Assembly (NCBI RefSeq): GCF_011769985.2
Contig: NZ_CP059996.1
Span: forward strand, 1-39,868
DNA from: Sulfurospirillum diekertiae
GTDB taxonomy: Bacteria; Campylobacterota; Campylobacteria; Campylobacterales; Sulfurospirillaceae
Length of the DNA: 39,868 nt
Reading direction: 5' to 3'
The notes below the pieces were generated by a model. It did not search any database. It saw only the letters and a program-made list of their open reading frames with translations, and had not been told where the DNA came from. Both the position numbers and the translations under genes were made by a program. Shown here piece after piece: positions 8,554-16,876 of the stretch (position 1 is its first letter; each line of letters opens with the position of its first letter).

Positions 8554-8811
8554 ATGACCGGAACAGCTATGACAGTACGCATTGATCCTGATATCAAAAA
8601 TAAAGCAGCAGAATATCTCAAGCAAATGGGATTAACTACCAGCGAAGCTACACGACTTTTTTTACATAGTGTTGTACTTCACAAAGGTCTTCCTTTTGAG
8701 CTTCGCATTCCTAATGAAAAAACAGTGACAGCAATCAAAGAAACAAAAGAGGGCAAGAATATTATTAAACATACTTCCCCTAAAGAATTGTTTGATGATT
8801 TAGGATTGTAA
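8554..8811 (+). CDS. dinJ: RelB/DinJ-family antitoxin
   Basis: This 85-aa protein has the ribbon-helix-helix N-terminus MTVRIDPDIKNKAAEYLKQM followed by SEATRLFLHSV and GLPFEL.IPN, the DinJ signature. It neutralises the downstream YafQ-like RNase and represses its own promoter. AGAGGAGG lies at ideal spacing. Its stop overlaps the toxin start by one base, so translation is coupled. A paralogue lies at 9555-9806. Confidence 0.9.
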   Translation: MTGTAMTVRIDPDIKNKAAEYLKQMGLTTSEATRLFLHSVVLHKGLPFELRIPNEKTVTAIKETKEGKNIIKHTSPKELFDDLGL

Positions 8812-9107
8812 TGTATACTCCTGAGTATCATCGTTTCTTTAAAAAAGATATAGAACGTGATAAAAAAAGTGGTCAGTTTTCAGCAGAGGATTTCACACTT
8901 TTAAAAGAGGTAATGTCCGCGATGTTGAATGATGAGATTCTTCATGAAAAGTATAAAAACCACCCCTTAAAAGGGGAATGGGAAGGAACTTATGAATGTC
9001 ACATTAAAAATGATTGGCTTTTAATTTATCAGATAGATAACAATACAAATGAAATGATATTTATGAGACTTGGTGCACACGCTCAAATATTTAAAAAATA
9101 TAAATAA
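8811..9107 (+). CDS. yafQ: YafQ-family mRNA endoribonuclease toxin
   Basis: This 98-aa RelE-superfamily toxin keeps the expected pattern: LHEKYKNHPLKGEW, the catalytic ECHIKNDWLLIYQ (His and Asp) and the terminal RLGAHAQIF (His and Phe). YafQ cleaves mRNA on the ribosome. All key residues are present, so it is probably active and held by the upstream DinJ. In this cluster it is the only DinJ/YafQ pair with both halves intact. Confidence 0.9.
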   Translation: MYTPEYHRFFKKDIERDKKSGQFSAEDFTLLKEVMSAMLNDEILHEKYKNHPLKGEWEGTYECHIKNDWLLIYQIDNNTNEMIFMRLGAHAQIFKKYK

Positions 9108-9228
9108 GTTTGGGTAGGGAAGATATAGAAATGACGTGAATTTAATAAAATCGATTAGATATTAACTTTGAAAATCTAAATTTTCAATAATTAGGATTTA
9201 TAAACTGCTTAGATCCTATATTTAAAAT

Positions 9229-9519
9229 CTAAGCAGATATCTCTAGCTTTTCTACTGCATCAAGATTGAGGGATTGCCCAAGAATCCAAAGGCTGTACTT
9301 ATCTTGCATTGCCAACCAACTCTCAGGCGTTCTTCCCAATGTTTTAGAAAGACGTAGTGCCATTTCAGGAGTTAGGCTTGTTTGCCCAGAAACCAGACGA
9401 TGAAAGGTTGAAGGTGCAACTCTAAGTTTATGTGCAACTTCACGCTCACTAATATCTAATTCTTCTAAATAAACTTCTTTAATAAATTGCCCTGGATGGG
9501 GTGGATTATACATACTCAT
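9229..9519 (-). CDS. higA: HigA-family antitoxin, orphan
   Basis: This 96-aa protein (MSMYNPPHPGQFIKEVYLEE; HTH VAHKLRVAPSTFHRLVSGQ; PESWLAMQDKYSLW) is a typical HigA antitoxin and XRE regulator. HigB normally precedes HigA, but only about 35 bp separate this gene from the divergent dinJ-like gene at 9555, so no HigB is present. It may act on a chromosomal HigB, serve as an anti-addiction factor, or regulate the shared divergent promoter. Confidence 0.85.
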   Translation of the reverse strand: MSMYNPPHPGQFIKEVYLEELDISEREVAHKLRVAPSTFHRLVSGQTSLTPEMALRLSKTLGRTPESWLAMQDKYSLWILGQSLNLDAVEKLEISA

Positions 9520-9554
9520 TAGTGGTAGTCCTCATAGTTTAAAATATAAACACT

Positions 9555-9806
9555 ATGAGAACAAGTACCAGTGTACGTATTGATGAAGATGCAAAAATGA
9601 TTGCATCTGAGGTCTTAAAACAATATGGCATGAGTTTAAGTGAAGGAATCAATCTTTTTTGTAAACAAGTAGCTATGACGTATTCCATTCCATTTGAACT
9701 TAAAGTGCCAACGGAAAGAATGCAAAAAGCCTTAAAAGAGTTGGAAAAAAGAGAAGGAAAATCATTTGATTCAATAGAAGCGCTTAAAGCTGATCTTGAA
9801 TCATGA
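9555..9806 (+). CDS. RelB/DinJ-family antitoxin, second copy
   Basis: This 83-aa RHH antitoxin (MRTSTSVRIDEDAKMIASEV; GMSLSEGINLFCKQV; IPFELKVPTERM) is diverged from the dinJ at 8554. The stop overlaps the start of a YafQ-like toxin at 9803, which carries a nonsense codon. The antitoxin frame is intact, so this is an antitoxin retained without an active toxin. It is divergent from higA with a very short shared promoter region. Confidence 0.88.
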   Translation: MRTSTSVRIDEDAKMIASEVLKQYGMSLSEGINLFCKQVAMTYSIPFELKVPTERMQKALKELEKREGKSFDSIEALKADLES

Positions 9807-10075
9807 AATATTCTATTTTTCGAACATCTTCATTTAAAAAAGCCTATAAAAAACTTCACGCCTCAGATCAAGAGCTTGTATTAAGTATTGTTGCTAAACT
9901 TGCCAATGATGAAGTCCTTGAGGAAAAATACAAAGACCATCTTTTGATAGGTAACTACAAAGGATGTCGCTAATGTCATCTAAAGCCTGATTTGCTACTC
10001 ATTTATAAAATCAATAATGATGAAATCGAATTGGTTTTAGTTGAAGTTGGTAAGCACTCAACTTTATTTAAATAA
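9803..10075 (+). pseudogene. YafQ-family toxin inactivated by a nonsense codon
   Basis: A 91-codon frame starts MKYSIFRTSSFKKAYKKL and has TAA at 9971-9973, then continues in the same frame CHLKPDLLLIYKI ... EVGKHSTLF to a second stop at 10073. The interrupted codon sits where related toxins have an acidic residue, so a single GAA-to-TAA change is the simplest explanation. The catalytic His and Asp and the terminal His-Phe are downstream of the stop. The first 56 residues alone should not be toxic. Confidence 0.88.
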
Positions 10076-10433
10076 ACTTTTTTGGGGAGCTGTTCTTTTA
10101 ATTCTGTTGCGAATATATAGACTAAAAAGTGTTTTATTCATCGATAACAATTGTTTGCATATTTCCTGTTTTTAGTTGTTTAAAATAGCGTCTAAGGGCA
10201 GCTTTTCCATTTTTTGAAGGGGGCGTAAAATCATTTGAAAAAATACGCTCAAGTTCATGTCGGTAGGGGAAAAAGTTATAGGTGAGTGATTCAATTTCCA
10301 TATAACCATTGTCTTCAAAATGCAGAAGAATTATACCTTTAGTGGTATCAATAATATATACATGTCAAATGAACATTAAAATTAGGCATACGTTCTTGCA
10401 AATATAGTCGTACTCTAGGCTTTTATGAGAATT
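10076..10433. other. Gene-poor stretch with a startless minus-strand ORF
   Basis: On the minus strand 10134-10364 is open for about 76 codons (VYIIDTTKGIILLHFEDNGY ... MQTIVIDE) with no ATG or GTG start; an in-frame stop lies just upstream at 10365. I do not recognise the family. It looks like the end of a lost gene, or a product starting at the internal ATG near 10304. Nothing else is evident. Confidence 0.35.
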
Positions 10434-11033
10434 TTATATGACTAGATTTGCGCTTCGCCTGACAGTTATCGCCTCAAACACTTTTTTTTCACACTGAATT
10501 AATGACTTAAAATGCTCATACAAAGAGATTTCACTGCTTTGATACGCGATATATTCAAAAAATGGAGCATAGATTGCATGAGTGTTCAGTAATAAATATA
10601 AAGCTTGTTTGAGAGATTCATCTAAAGAGTAAAATCGCTCAACAAGTAGCATCAAAAGCTCCTTGGTAGCCACACTATCCCCAAAAGGAGAATTGGCAAT
10701 ATGCGCTTCTGTTTTATAGGGTTTTTCAAGTTTATGCGTGACTTTATCTGGAAACAATAACAAGGAGAGGTAAAGCGTATCGAGTATTTTTAGGCGCTGT
10801 AAGAGTGCATTAAACGTACTGTTCTCAAGGTAGCGTTTATCGTGATCTATAAAATTATGGCCACACACATATGAGGGAGTTTGTTGAACGCATAAGCGAA
10901 TCAGTTCATGCAATGACTGACCTTCAAATCCATTCTCTTCATCAATGTATGCGCCAATAGAAGCAATGGTTTGCGTATGTTTCGTAACCTCTAAATCGAT
11001 AAACACAATGGAAGAAGAGGACATACTCTGCAT
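10434..11033 (-). pseudogene. N-terminal DEDD-exonuclease part of a RecQ-like helicase gene, truncated
   Basis: The product begins SSSIVFIDLEVTKHTQTIASIGA, with the DEDD exonuclease start (D.E), then YVCGHNFIDHD and the block ILDTLYLSLLLFPDKVTHKL. I associate this layout with large proteins that join an exonuclease domain to a RecQ-type helicase. Only about 190 native residues remain; the last (VRRSANLVI) come from an IS21 end remnant. The ATG is 2 bases beyond the abiEii stop, so it is coupled to that operon. The intact gene may have been a third component of the defence unit. A stand-alone exonuclease activity is possible but unproven. Confidence 0.65.
10440..10464. mobile_element. Remnant of an IS21-type right end
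   Basis: The sequence GACTAGATTTGCGCTTCGCC followed by TGACA closely matches the right inverted repeat of the IS21 element ending at 4695 (GACCAGTTCTGCGCTTCGC...TGACA). It abuts the truncated exonuclease-helicase gene and supplies its last codons, so it marks the truncation point. Confidence 0.7.
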
Positions 11034-11035
11034 GC

Positions 11036-11932
11036 CTATGCTTCTAGTACAATATCATGAATGATCTGTTTAAAAAAGACTTCACTCCATAACTCTAACT
11101 CAGCCATCTCTTTAATAAAAGGCCTTACATCGTTTTTAGCTTTTGCAATGTCGAGGTGTTCAATACGCGTATTTAACAGTGCTATCAAACTCTCTTTGGT
11201 TAAATGTTCAGGTAGGGTTTGCTTTTGGGCTTCAAACCATTTGCAACTTTGCTCCAAGCGTGCGTTTAAGTGTTCTAAATCCAAAGGTGTCTTATGGGCT
11301 ATATACCACACAAGATCATACCAATCCCTGCCTTTTGGTCGCGTACCCCATGCACGGCACAACAGTGCATGCATTTTCCCAGCAAAGAGTGAGGGTAAGG
11401 TCATTGCCGTAATCGAATAGGGTCGAGGAATAAGTCTCAAAACACTGTGTGTTTGAAAGTGTAAAGGAGGCTCTGTGTCTACTTCAAATTTGATTTTGAT
11501 GATTTGGTCTTTATGAATGCTTTGAAGAATGTTTTTAGGGGCATTGATGGAAAGAAGATGCTCTACGGTATTGCCTTTTAGAAAAGCAGACTGTACAGCA
11601 GATTCCGCTGTTTTTTCTTTCATCTCAATCTTTACATCGAACCCAAAGGAGAGTAATGTTTCACTAAGAGATTTTTCATAGATACGCAAATCAAATGATG
11701 GATTTTCTTGAAGAAGTGAGAAATCAAGGTCTTCTGAAAAGCGTGGAAGTCCATGTAAAATACGAAGTGCCGTTCCTCCATAAAAAGCGGCCTCTTTAAA
11801 AAACCCTCCCTCATACAGTCCTAAAAGCACAATCTCTTGAAGAATTTCACGCAAAGCATCCACACTCTCTTCTTTAGAGTTAAGTGCATAATGCTCGAGC
11901 ATCTTGGCAATGGCAGGATGAGTATTAGCCAT
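11036..11932 (-). CDS. abiEii: AbiEii-family nucleotidyltransferase toxin
   Basis: This 298-aa protein starts at ATG 11932 (MANTHPAIAKMLEHY). The nucleotidyltransferase signature FYGGTALRILHGLPRFSEDL is followed by DF, as in AbiEii/AbiGii toxins; a lysine-containing KIKFEVD and KGRDWYDLVW follow. AbiEii toxins block growth on phage infection, reported through nucleotide transfer to RNA. It overlaps the AbiEi antitoxin gene by 8 bases in the standard antitoxin-toxin order. It appears complete and probably active. Confidence 0.9.
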   Translation of the reverse strand: MANTHPAIAKMLEHYALNSKEESVDALREILQEIVLLGLYEGGFFKEAAFYGGTALRILHGLPRFSEDLDFSLLQENPSFDLRIYEKSLSETLLSFGFDVKIEMKEKTAESAVQSAFLKGNTVEHLLSINAPKNILQSIHKDQIIKIKFEVDTEPPLHFQTHSVLRLIPRPYSITAMTLPSLFAGKMHALLCRAWGTRPKGRDWYDLVWYIAHKTPLDLEHLNARLEQSCKWFEAQKQTLPEHLTKESLIALLNTRIEHLDIAKAKNDVRPFIKEMAELELWSEVFFKQIIHDIVLEA

Positions 11933-12569
11933 GATTGACTCCTTTTTGCAGTAAGGAAGCGAGTGTGCGTAAGTTTTTTGAACGATAGGCGTGTGCAATT
12001 AAGAGGATAAGTTCAACATTTAACATCTCTAATCGCTCTAGGCGAAGGTCATACACAAGGTATTCTTTCATCTGCGCTTGCGTCATACTTCCTACCCCTC
12101 TATCGTAACGTATTTTATCGCACAATGCTTTCTCAGGCGTTGCTATAAGTTTTCCGCCGTTATTCTCATCATACATCCAATCAACACCAAGTGCATAGGC
12201 TTCTTTGGGGATGTGTTTATAACTAAAGCGCCCTAAGGGCGTTTCAAAGAGTTTTGGATGGTTAAGCGTTGCGGCTGTCACTTCACTCACACGTTCAGGA
12301 ATCATGCCATAGTGTGAGAGTGCAAAATCAAACGAAACATACGAAGGGGTATAGAGCATATTGGAGATGCTGATAGTATCAATGGGGGTACTTTGGTATC
12401 TTTTCCCAAGATGGTAAATCCCTCGTTTTAAGCGTATCAAATCACCATTCTTTACCATCGTGGCTATTTTAATATTCACTTGTGAAACGCTAGGTTCTAA
12501 AAAGGCACTGAGCATTTCGTGTGTAAACAGTGGTGTTTTAAAGTGATTTTTGATATCGATGGTTTCCAT
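11925..12569 (-). CDS. abiEi: AbiEi-family antitoxin, type IV abortive infection
   Basis: This protein of about 214 aa begins METIDIKNHF. It has a winged-helix N-terminus (KIATMVKNGDLIRLKRGIYH) and a C-terminal domain with TPEKALCDKI, as in AbiEi antitoxins that repress the operon and neutralise AbiEii. ATG 12569 is preferred: TATAAT at 12576-12581 (minus strand) would start transcription almost at this codon, giving a leaderless mRNA. A longer form from 12587 would overlap that -10 box and lacks a ribosome binding site. Confidence 0.87.
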   Translation of the reverse strand: METIDIKNHFKTPLFTHEMLSAFLEPSVSQVNIKIATMVKNGDLIRLKRGIYHLGKRYQSTPIDTISISNMLYTPSYVSFDFALSHYGMIPERVSEVTAATLNHPKLFETPLGRFSYKHIPKEAYALGVDWMYDENNGGKLIATPEKALCDKIRYDRGVGSMTQAQMKEYLVYDLRLERLEMLNVELILLIAHAYRSKNLRTLASLLQKGVNHG

Positions 12570-12721
12570 GTGGTTATTATACATCAATATTTTATTTTAT
12601 TACATAGATAATATATTAAAAACATTTTAACTATTAGAAAAATATAGTCTATGCCTAGGTGCTCTTATTTTTTTATCTTTCACAACCTATTCCAAAATAG
12701 AACACGTTGAAATTTCTAATA

Positions 12722-13435
12722 TTATTTAATTTTTTCAAGAATATTTATAGTTCCATTTTCAACAGCTAATTCATAAGTAGAAAATAAACAATTTGAATAT
12801 TTAGAAAAATCTTTTTGGGGATACCAGCTTCTTAGACATTTTAAGAAATGAAATAAAAAATTCAATGAAAGAAAAATATTTAAATCCCAGCCTGTATGAG
12901 CATGTTCTGAATATGTTGGAAGATTTGATACACCAATTTTTTCTCCATCTTCAAAAGCAGATAATAATTCACCTATTCTATGACTTGAAGAATGAGCAAT
13001 TTCTGATAAAAGACCATATATTTTTCCACTTTCTCCCTGTAAAATATTTTTTACATTTGGAGTTTTTCCAAGAAGTGTTTCAAGATTTTTTGAATCTATT
13101 TCATTTAGTCTTGCAATAGCTTCTAATTGTTTTCTCATTAGTACTGATGCTTCTACTAAATCTCCATTTAACAAAAAATCATTTATTATGAAATGTGTTC
13201 TGACATAAGATGATATTAGTGTCAGTTTAAAAGATATATTTTCATCAACTATATCAATTTTATTTTCTGTTTCCTTTATTAATGAGGCAATCAATCCATC
13301 AATACTTATTCTTATAGTATTTTCTATTTCTGTTTCTTTTCCTCTAAATTTTTTTCTTGCAATTTCTCTTGCTTCATCCGACATTGCTTGAAAACTACAT
13401 GTATTTTTAATTAATGATTCTATAATTTTTTCCAT
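12722..13435 (-). CDS. Uncharacterised 237-aa protein, possible HEPN-like helical fold
   Basis: I do not recognise the gene with certainty. It is largely helical with no signal peptide or membrane segment. The features ASVLMRKQLEAIARL and GLLSEIAHSSSHRI resemble the E/R..L and S..AH patterns of HEPN or DUF5677-like proteins, which are common near defence genes. AT content is higher than in its neighbours. It stands alone between the abiE operon and the McrBC block. Its function is unknown. Confidence 0.6.
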   Translation of the reverse strand: MEKIIESLIKNTCSFQAMSDEAREIARKKFRGKETEIENTIRISIDGLIASLIKETENKIDIVDENISFKLTLISSYVRTHFIINDFLLNGDLVEASVLMRKQLEAIARLNEIDSKNLETLLGKTPNVKNILQGESGKIYGLLSEIAHSSSHRIGELLSAFEDGEKIGVSNLPTYSEHAHTGWDLNIFLSLNFLFHFLKCLRSWYPQKDFSKYSNCLFSTYELAVENGTINILEKIK

Positions 13436-13796
13436 TGACTTTGTTCTTCATTTTGTATTTTTTATTGTCACGATTGTATCTAATTATCATTTTTACAACT
13501 TGACAACTCTCTCAAAAATCTCTTTTATCTGCAACTTACAATTCACATGAGTCAGTTTTAATCTTGAGTCCTGAGCTCTTAACTAAAGGTTGAAAACAAA
13601 ACTACTATGCCAAATATTTTTTCAATAGCTGTTTTATTTTTATGGATTTAATCCCCTTTTACACTTTAAATCAAAACAAACTAGTTATTTCATTGCTAGC
13701 TTATATTAGTTTAGCCTTCTTAACTAGTTATATTTTTACTCATCTGCTTTTTCTAAAATTTCAAAAATATTACTTATTGACCTCTCTTATTTTCAA
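13436..13796. other. AT-rich stretch with a possible 52-aa hydrophobic ORF
   Basis: There is no strong gene. On the plus strand an ORF at 13642-13800 (MDLIPFYTLNQNKLVISLLA, then a long hydrophobic run) could encode a small membrane protein, but it has no ribosome binding site. It overlaps the stop of the minus-strand 29-aa gene by 4 bases. The remainder is non-coding AT-rich sequence. Confidence 0.25.
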
Positions 13797-13886
13797 TTAG
13801 CGCATCATCATATATACTAGCATAAAGGCTGGGATGTAATAGTATTTCTCTTCAAACCACTTCACCATTTTTTCGATAACGTCCAT
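13797..13886 (-). CDS. Small membrane-type protein, 29 aa
   Basis: This ORF starts at ATG 13886 (MDVIEKMVKWFEEKYYYIPA, then FMLVYMMMR), with AAAGGAG 6 bases upstream, a strong Shine-Dalgarno. The N-terminal half is amphipathic and charged and the C-terminal half hydrophobic, the shape of small membrane peptides and type I toxins. A leader of about 45 bases and a palindromic promoter (13928-13947) precede it. I know no family for it. An antisense RNA is not evident, so the toxin idea is inference. Confidence 0.5.
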   Translation of the reverse strand: MDVIEKMVKWFEEKYYYIPAFMLVYMMMR

Positions 13887-13927
13887 GGGAAACTCCTTTG
13901 ATTGATAAGAGAAGTTTACAAGAGTGG

Positions 13928-13947
13928 ATGGACAATATAGTGTCCAT
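13928..13947 (-). promoter_or_regulatory. Palindromic operator over a -10 box for the 29-aa gene
   Basis: The perfect repeat ATGGACA-6 bp-TGTCCAT encloses TATATT (13934-13939, read on the minus strand), which is placed as the -10 of a promoter giving a leader of about 45 bases. A repressor bound here would block transcription. Confidence 0.5.
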
Positions 13948-14086
13948 GATGTATGGTAATATTTTATTTTGAGTTTAAAAATAACCATCTTACTTTCTAA
14001 ATCCAGCCAGATGTTTTTTAAAAGTTTATCCCATCTACGCTATACTTTTAATTCAAAAGAGGTATCAGCTTTTAGCAAGAGGTCCT

Positions 14087-15229
14087 ATGCAATTTTTGTA
14101 TGAAAACGAATATATTCCGTCCTCACTCACGAAAGAAATCGAATCAAATAAAGAGCTATACCCATTTTTTGAAATGACATTTCAAGGTATCAAGCCTAAA
14201 AACAACTGCGGTTTTCTCAAAATTCAGAATGAAAATTATTTTATTGTCCCAAAAATTGCAGACAAAGAACAAACAAATTTACATATTTTTATCTACATGC
14301 TGATGTATGCGTTTGATGTTAAACTTACCAATAGGGATTTTTCAAATCTACAAAGTATAAAAAGCCATTTTCTAGAAATTTTTATTCGCCACTTTAGCGA
14401 TGCACTGCTTAATGAGTTTAAAAAAGGTATTTTCAAAAAGTATGTTTGTCTATCTAAAAACTTGAAAGTATTACGTGGCAAGTATGTCATCGAAAAGAAT
14501 TTCACCAATTTTTACCATCAAAGTATCTATTGTGAATACGATGAGTTCACGATGGACAATGAACTTAATCGCTTTTTTTTCTATGCCATTAAGGTGTTTA
14601 AAAAATTTAGTTCTTATCCAAATCTGCATAAATGTGAAATGATTTTAGACGAAGTTTCATTTTTACATTTTTCCAATCTCAATCAGATAAACATTGAATT
14701 TAATCGAATGAATAGCCGGTATTTAAAGAGTTTTGAAACTGCTATCATGATATTAAAAAAGCTCATTCCCTTGCCTAATGATGAAAACAATAAAAGTTTT
14801 GCTTTTTTATTTGATATGAGTGAAGTTTTTGAGAAATTTATCGGCAGATTGTACCAATCCATCGATAGTACAACAAAACTACAGAGTCAAAGAAATTTTG
14901 GAAATTTACAACTAAAGCCTGATATTTTAACCAGTAGCATGATTATAGATACTAAGTATAAAATAGTCCAAACAAAGGACAATTTGTCTGTGGCAGACAA
15001 ATATCAAATGTTCACCTATGGTACTAATTTTAATATTGATAACACCATGCTTTTATACCCTGAGCACCTTCACAAAACACATGAAAATTTAATTCTTGGT
15101 GTTGGAGAAAAAGCTGTAAAATTGAAACTGAGAAGTATTGATTTAAACCAAAACAATGAAGACTATGAGCAATATATTGAAACAATTAAATACCAAGTAA
15201 GGATAGTGTATGGCACAGATTGCAAATGA
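14087..15229 (+). CDS. mcrC: McrC-like nuclease subunit of a type IV McrBC restriction system
   Basis: This 380-aa protein ends in a PD-(D/E)XK nuclease: LKPDILTSSMIIDTKYK carries Asp near residue 277 and D.K near 287-289, the McrC catalytic set. The N-terminal two thirds are McrC-like (LRGKYVIEKN, DEFTMDNELNRFF). McrC cuts DNA when the McrB ring translocates to it from modified cytosines. Start ATG 14087 has AAGAGG upstream. It overlaps mcrB by 20 bases. The gene order (C before B) is the reverse of E. coli. Confidence 0.87.
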   Translation: MQFLYENEYIPSSLTKEIESNKELYPFFEMTFQGIKPKNNCGFLKIQNENYFIVPKIADKEQTNLHIFIYMLMYAFDVKLTNRDFSNLQSIKSHFLEIFIRHFSDALLNEFKKGIFKKYVCLSKNLKVLRGKYVIEKNFTNFYHQSIYCEYDEFTMDNELNRFFFYAIKVFKKFSSYPNLHKCEMILDEVSFLHFSNLNQINIEFNRMNSRYLKSFETAIMILKKLIPLPNDENNKSFAFLFDMSEVFEKFIGRLYQSIDSTTKLQSQRNFGNLQLKPDILTSSMIIDTKYKIVQTKDNLSVADKYQMFTYGTNFNIDNTMLLYPEHLHKTHENLILGVGEKAVKLKLRSIDLNQNNEDYEQYIETIKYQVRIVYGTDCK

Positions 15230-16874
15230 ACAAATAATTGACGTATATGAAAAATTTAAACAATATTCTTTTAAAAATGAAAAAGAATTTCCATCTCTCA
15301 AGCAAAAAAAGATCACTTCTGATATTGTTGCATTAATTAAAAATGAAAAAAAATTTATCTGGAATGATACAAGCCTAAGTGATTATATCAACAATTTAGT
15401 CTATATGGTAAGAGGTGAACAATTTGCTAGAACCATTAATGCGTTTGCTGAAACATATTTGATTGATAGTATTTGTAAAGACTTTGGCCCACAGATTTGC
15501 GAAAATGCTAAAAAATCTTTAGCTCTTCATAAAGAGTACTACCGGTCTCTAAACAATGACAATACAAAGAACTCTAAAAAATTATATAAAGAATTTTTTC
15601 CTCAACTCTTACAAGCAATTCAACAAAGAAGAGATGCGTTTGATAGTACTTTCAACATCGATATAACTTACAATACCCAAGAACAACGCCCAAGACATTA
15701 TCTATCTTTTCGAGCAGGAAAATCAAATATCAGTTATGGCTGTGTTTACACAAAAGGTTATGCAAAAGGCTTTGTTGTAGAACTCTATTTAGATGGGGAC
15801 AACTATAAAGAACGCTTTGAAAAACTTTTAACCTATAAAAATGAAATAGATAACGCCTATGAAGAAACCTTGACGTGGCAAGAAGACACAGGTAGTGCCA
15901 GGAGAGTTTTTGTAAGTTTTGAAGGGAATATCGAAAATCGTGAAGAATGGGAAAGTTATATCAATTGGCAAGTAGAAAACCTAATTAAGTTTAGAAGAAT
16001 TTTTCAATCCTATATTGATACTATTGATGAAGGTATAACGCTCTTTAATACGCAAAAAACACCAAAGGGGAATGAAACAATGTTTAAAATAAAAAATATA
16101 ATTCTCTTTGGATCGCCTGGTGTTGGGAAAACTCACAATACTAATCAATTGATTAGTTTTATTGAAAAAAGGCTACCAGAAAATAAAATTTTTGATGCCA
16201 TTACGTTGAATAACTCTTATCAGCGAGAAAAATTTGATGCTGGATTAGTATCAAGAATTAACTTTATTACTTTCCATCAAAATTTTGGCTACGAAGATTT
16301 TATTGAAGGGTTTCGCCCCAATGAAAAGGGCACTATTGAACTTCAAGACGGCATCTTTAAAAGTATCTGTCAAGAAGCAAGAGAGAATAGAGATGAAAAT
16401 TACTATTTAGTCATTGATGAAATTAATCGAGGGAATATCTCTAAAATTTTTGGTGAATTAATCACGCTTATTGAAGAAGATAAGCGCGATGTCATTGAAG
16501 TGGTGCTCCCCTACTCTAAAAAATTATTTACCATACCATCCAATCTTTTTATTATCGGCACTATGAATAGTACCGATAAATCAATTGCACTGATTGATAT
16601 TGCGCTACGAAGACGATTTACTTTTGTTAAGATGAAGCCAAATGACGAACTCATCAATCACCCAAAATCAAAAGAACTTCTCAAGGCACTTAACCAAAAA
16701 ATTACCGAAAAACTGGGAGAAGATTATCAAATTGGGCATAGCTATTTTATGAAAATTGAAAACGATGCAGATTTTTCTTTTGTCATCAAATATAAAATCA
16801 AACCATTGCTTGAAGAGTATTTTTATGGGGATACGGATGGGCTAAGCGATGTACTTTCATTATTGGAACAATAA
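15210..16874 (+). CDS. mcrB: McrB-like AAA+ GTPase with N-terminal DUF4268-like domain
   Basis: This 554-aa protein has Walker A GSPGVGKTH near residue 301, Walker B LVIDEINRG near 399, and GTMNSTDKSIALIDIALRRR near 450, matching the McrB GTPase core (MN..D motif). Residues about 150-285 (FVVELYLDGDNYKERFEKLL, ARRVFVSFEG) resemble DUF4268 rather than the usual McrB DNA-recognition domain. The modification sensed may therefore differ from 5-methylcytosine. It is translationally coupled to mcrC, and the next gene starts 3 bases after its stop. Confidence 0.87.
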   Translation: MAQIANEQIIDVYEKFKQYSFKNEKEFPSLKQKKITSDIVALIKNEKKFIWNDTSLSDYINNLVYMVRGEQFARTINAFAETYLIDSICKDFGPQICENAKKSLALHKEYYRSLNNDNTKNSKKLYKEFFPQLLQAIQQRRDAFDSTFNIDITYNTQEQRPRHYLSFRAGKSNISYGCVYTKGYAKGFVVELYLDGDNYKERFEKLLTYKNEIDNAYEETLTWQEDTGSARRVFVSFEGNIENREEWESYINWQVENLIKFRRIFQSYIDTIDEGITLFNTQKTPKGNETMFKIKNIILFGSPGVGKTHNTNQLISFIEKRLPENKIFDAITLNNSYQREKFDAGLVSRINFITFHQNFGYEDFIEGFRPNEKGTIELQDGIFKSICQEARENRDENYYLVIDEINRGNISKIFGELITLIEEDKRDVIEVVLPYSKKLFTIPSNLFIIGTMNSTDKSIALIDIALRRRFTFVKMKPNDELINHPKSKELLKALNQKITEKLGEDYQIGHSYFMKIENDADFSFVIKYKIKPLLEEYFYGDTDGLSDVLSLLEQ

Positions 16875-16876
16875 GA

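Noticed and set aside
11061-11420. 119-aa plus-strand ORF over abiEii
   Set aside because: It is a shadow of the well-supported abiEii gene on the other strand; it has no motif or start signal.
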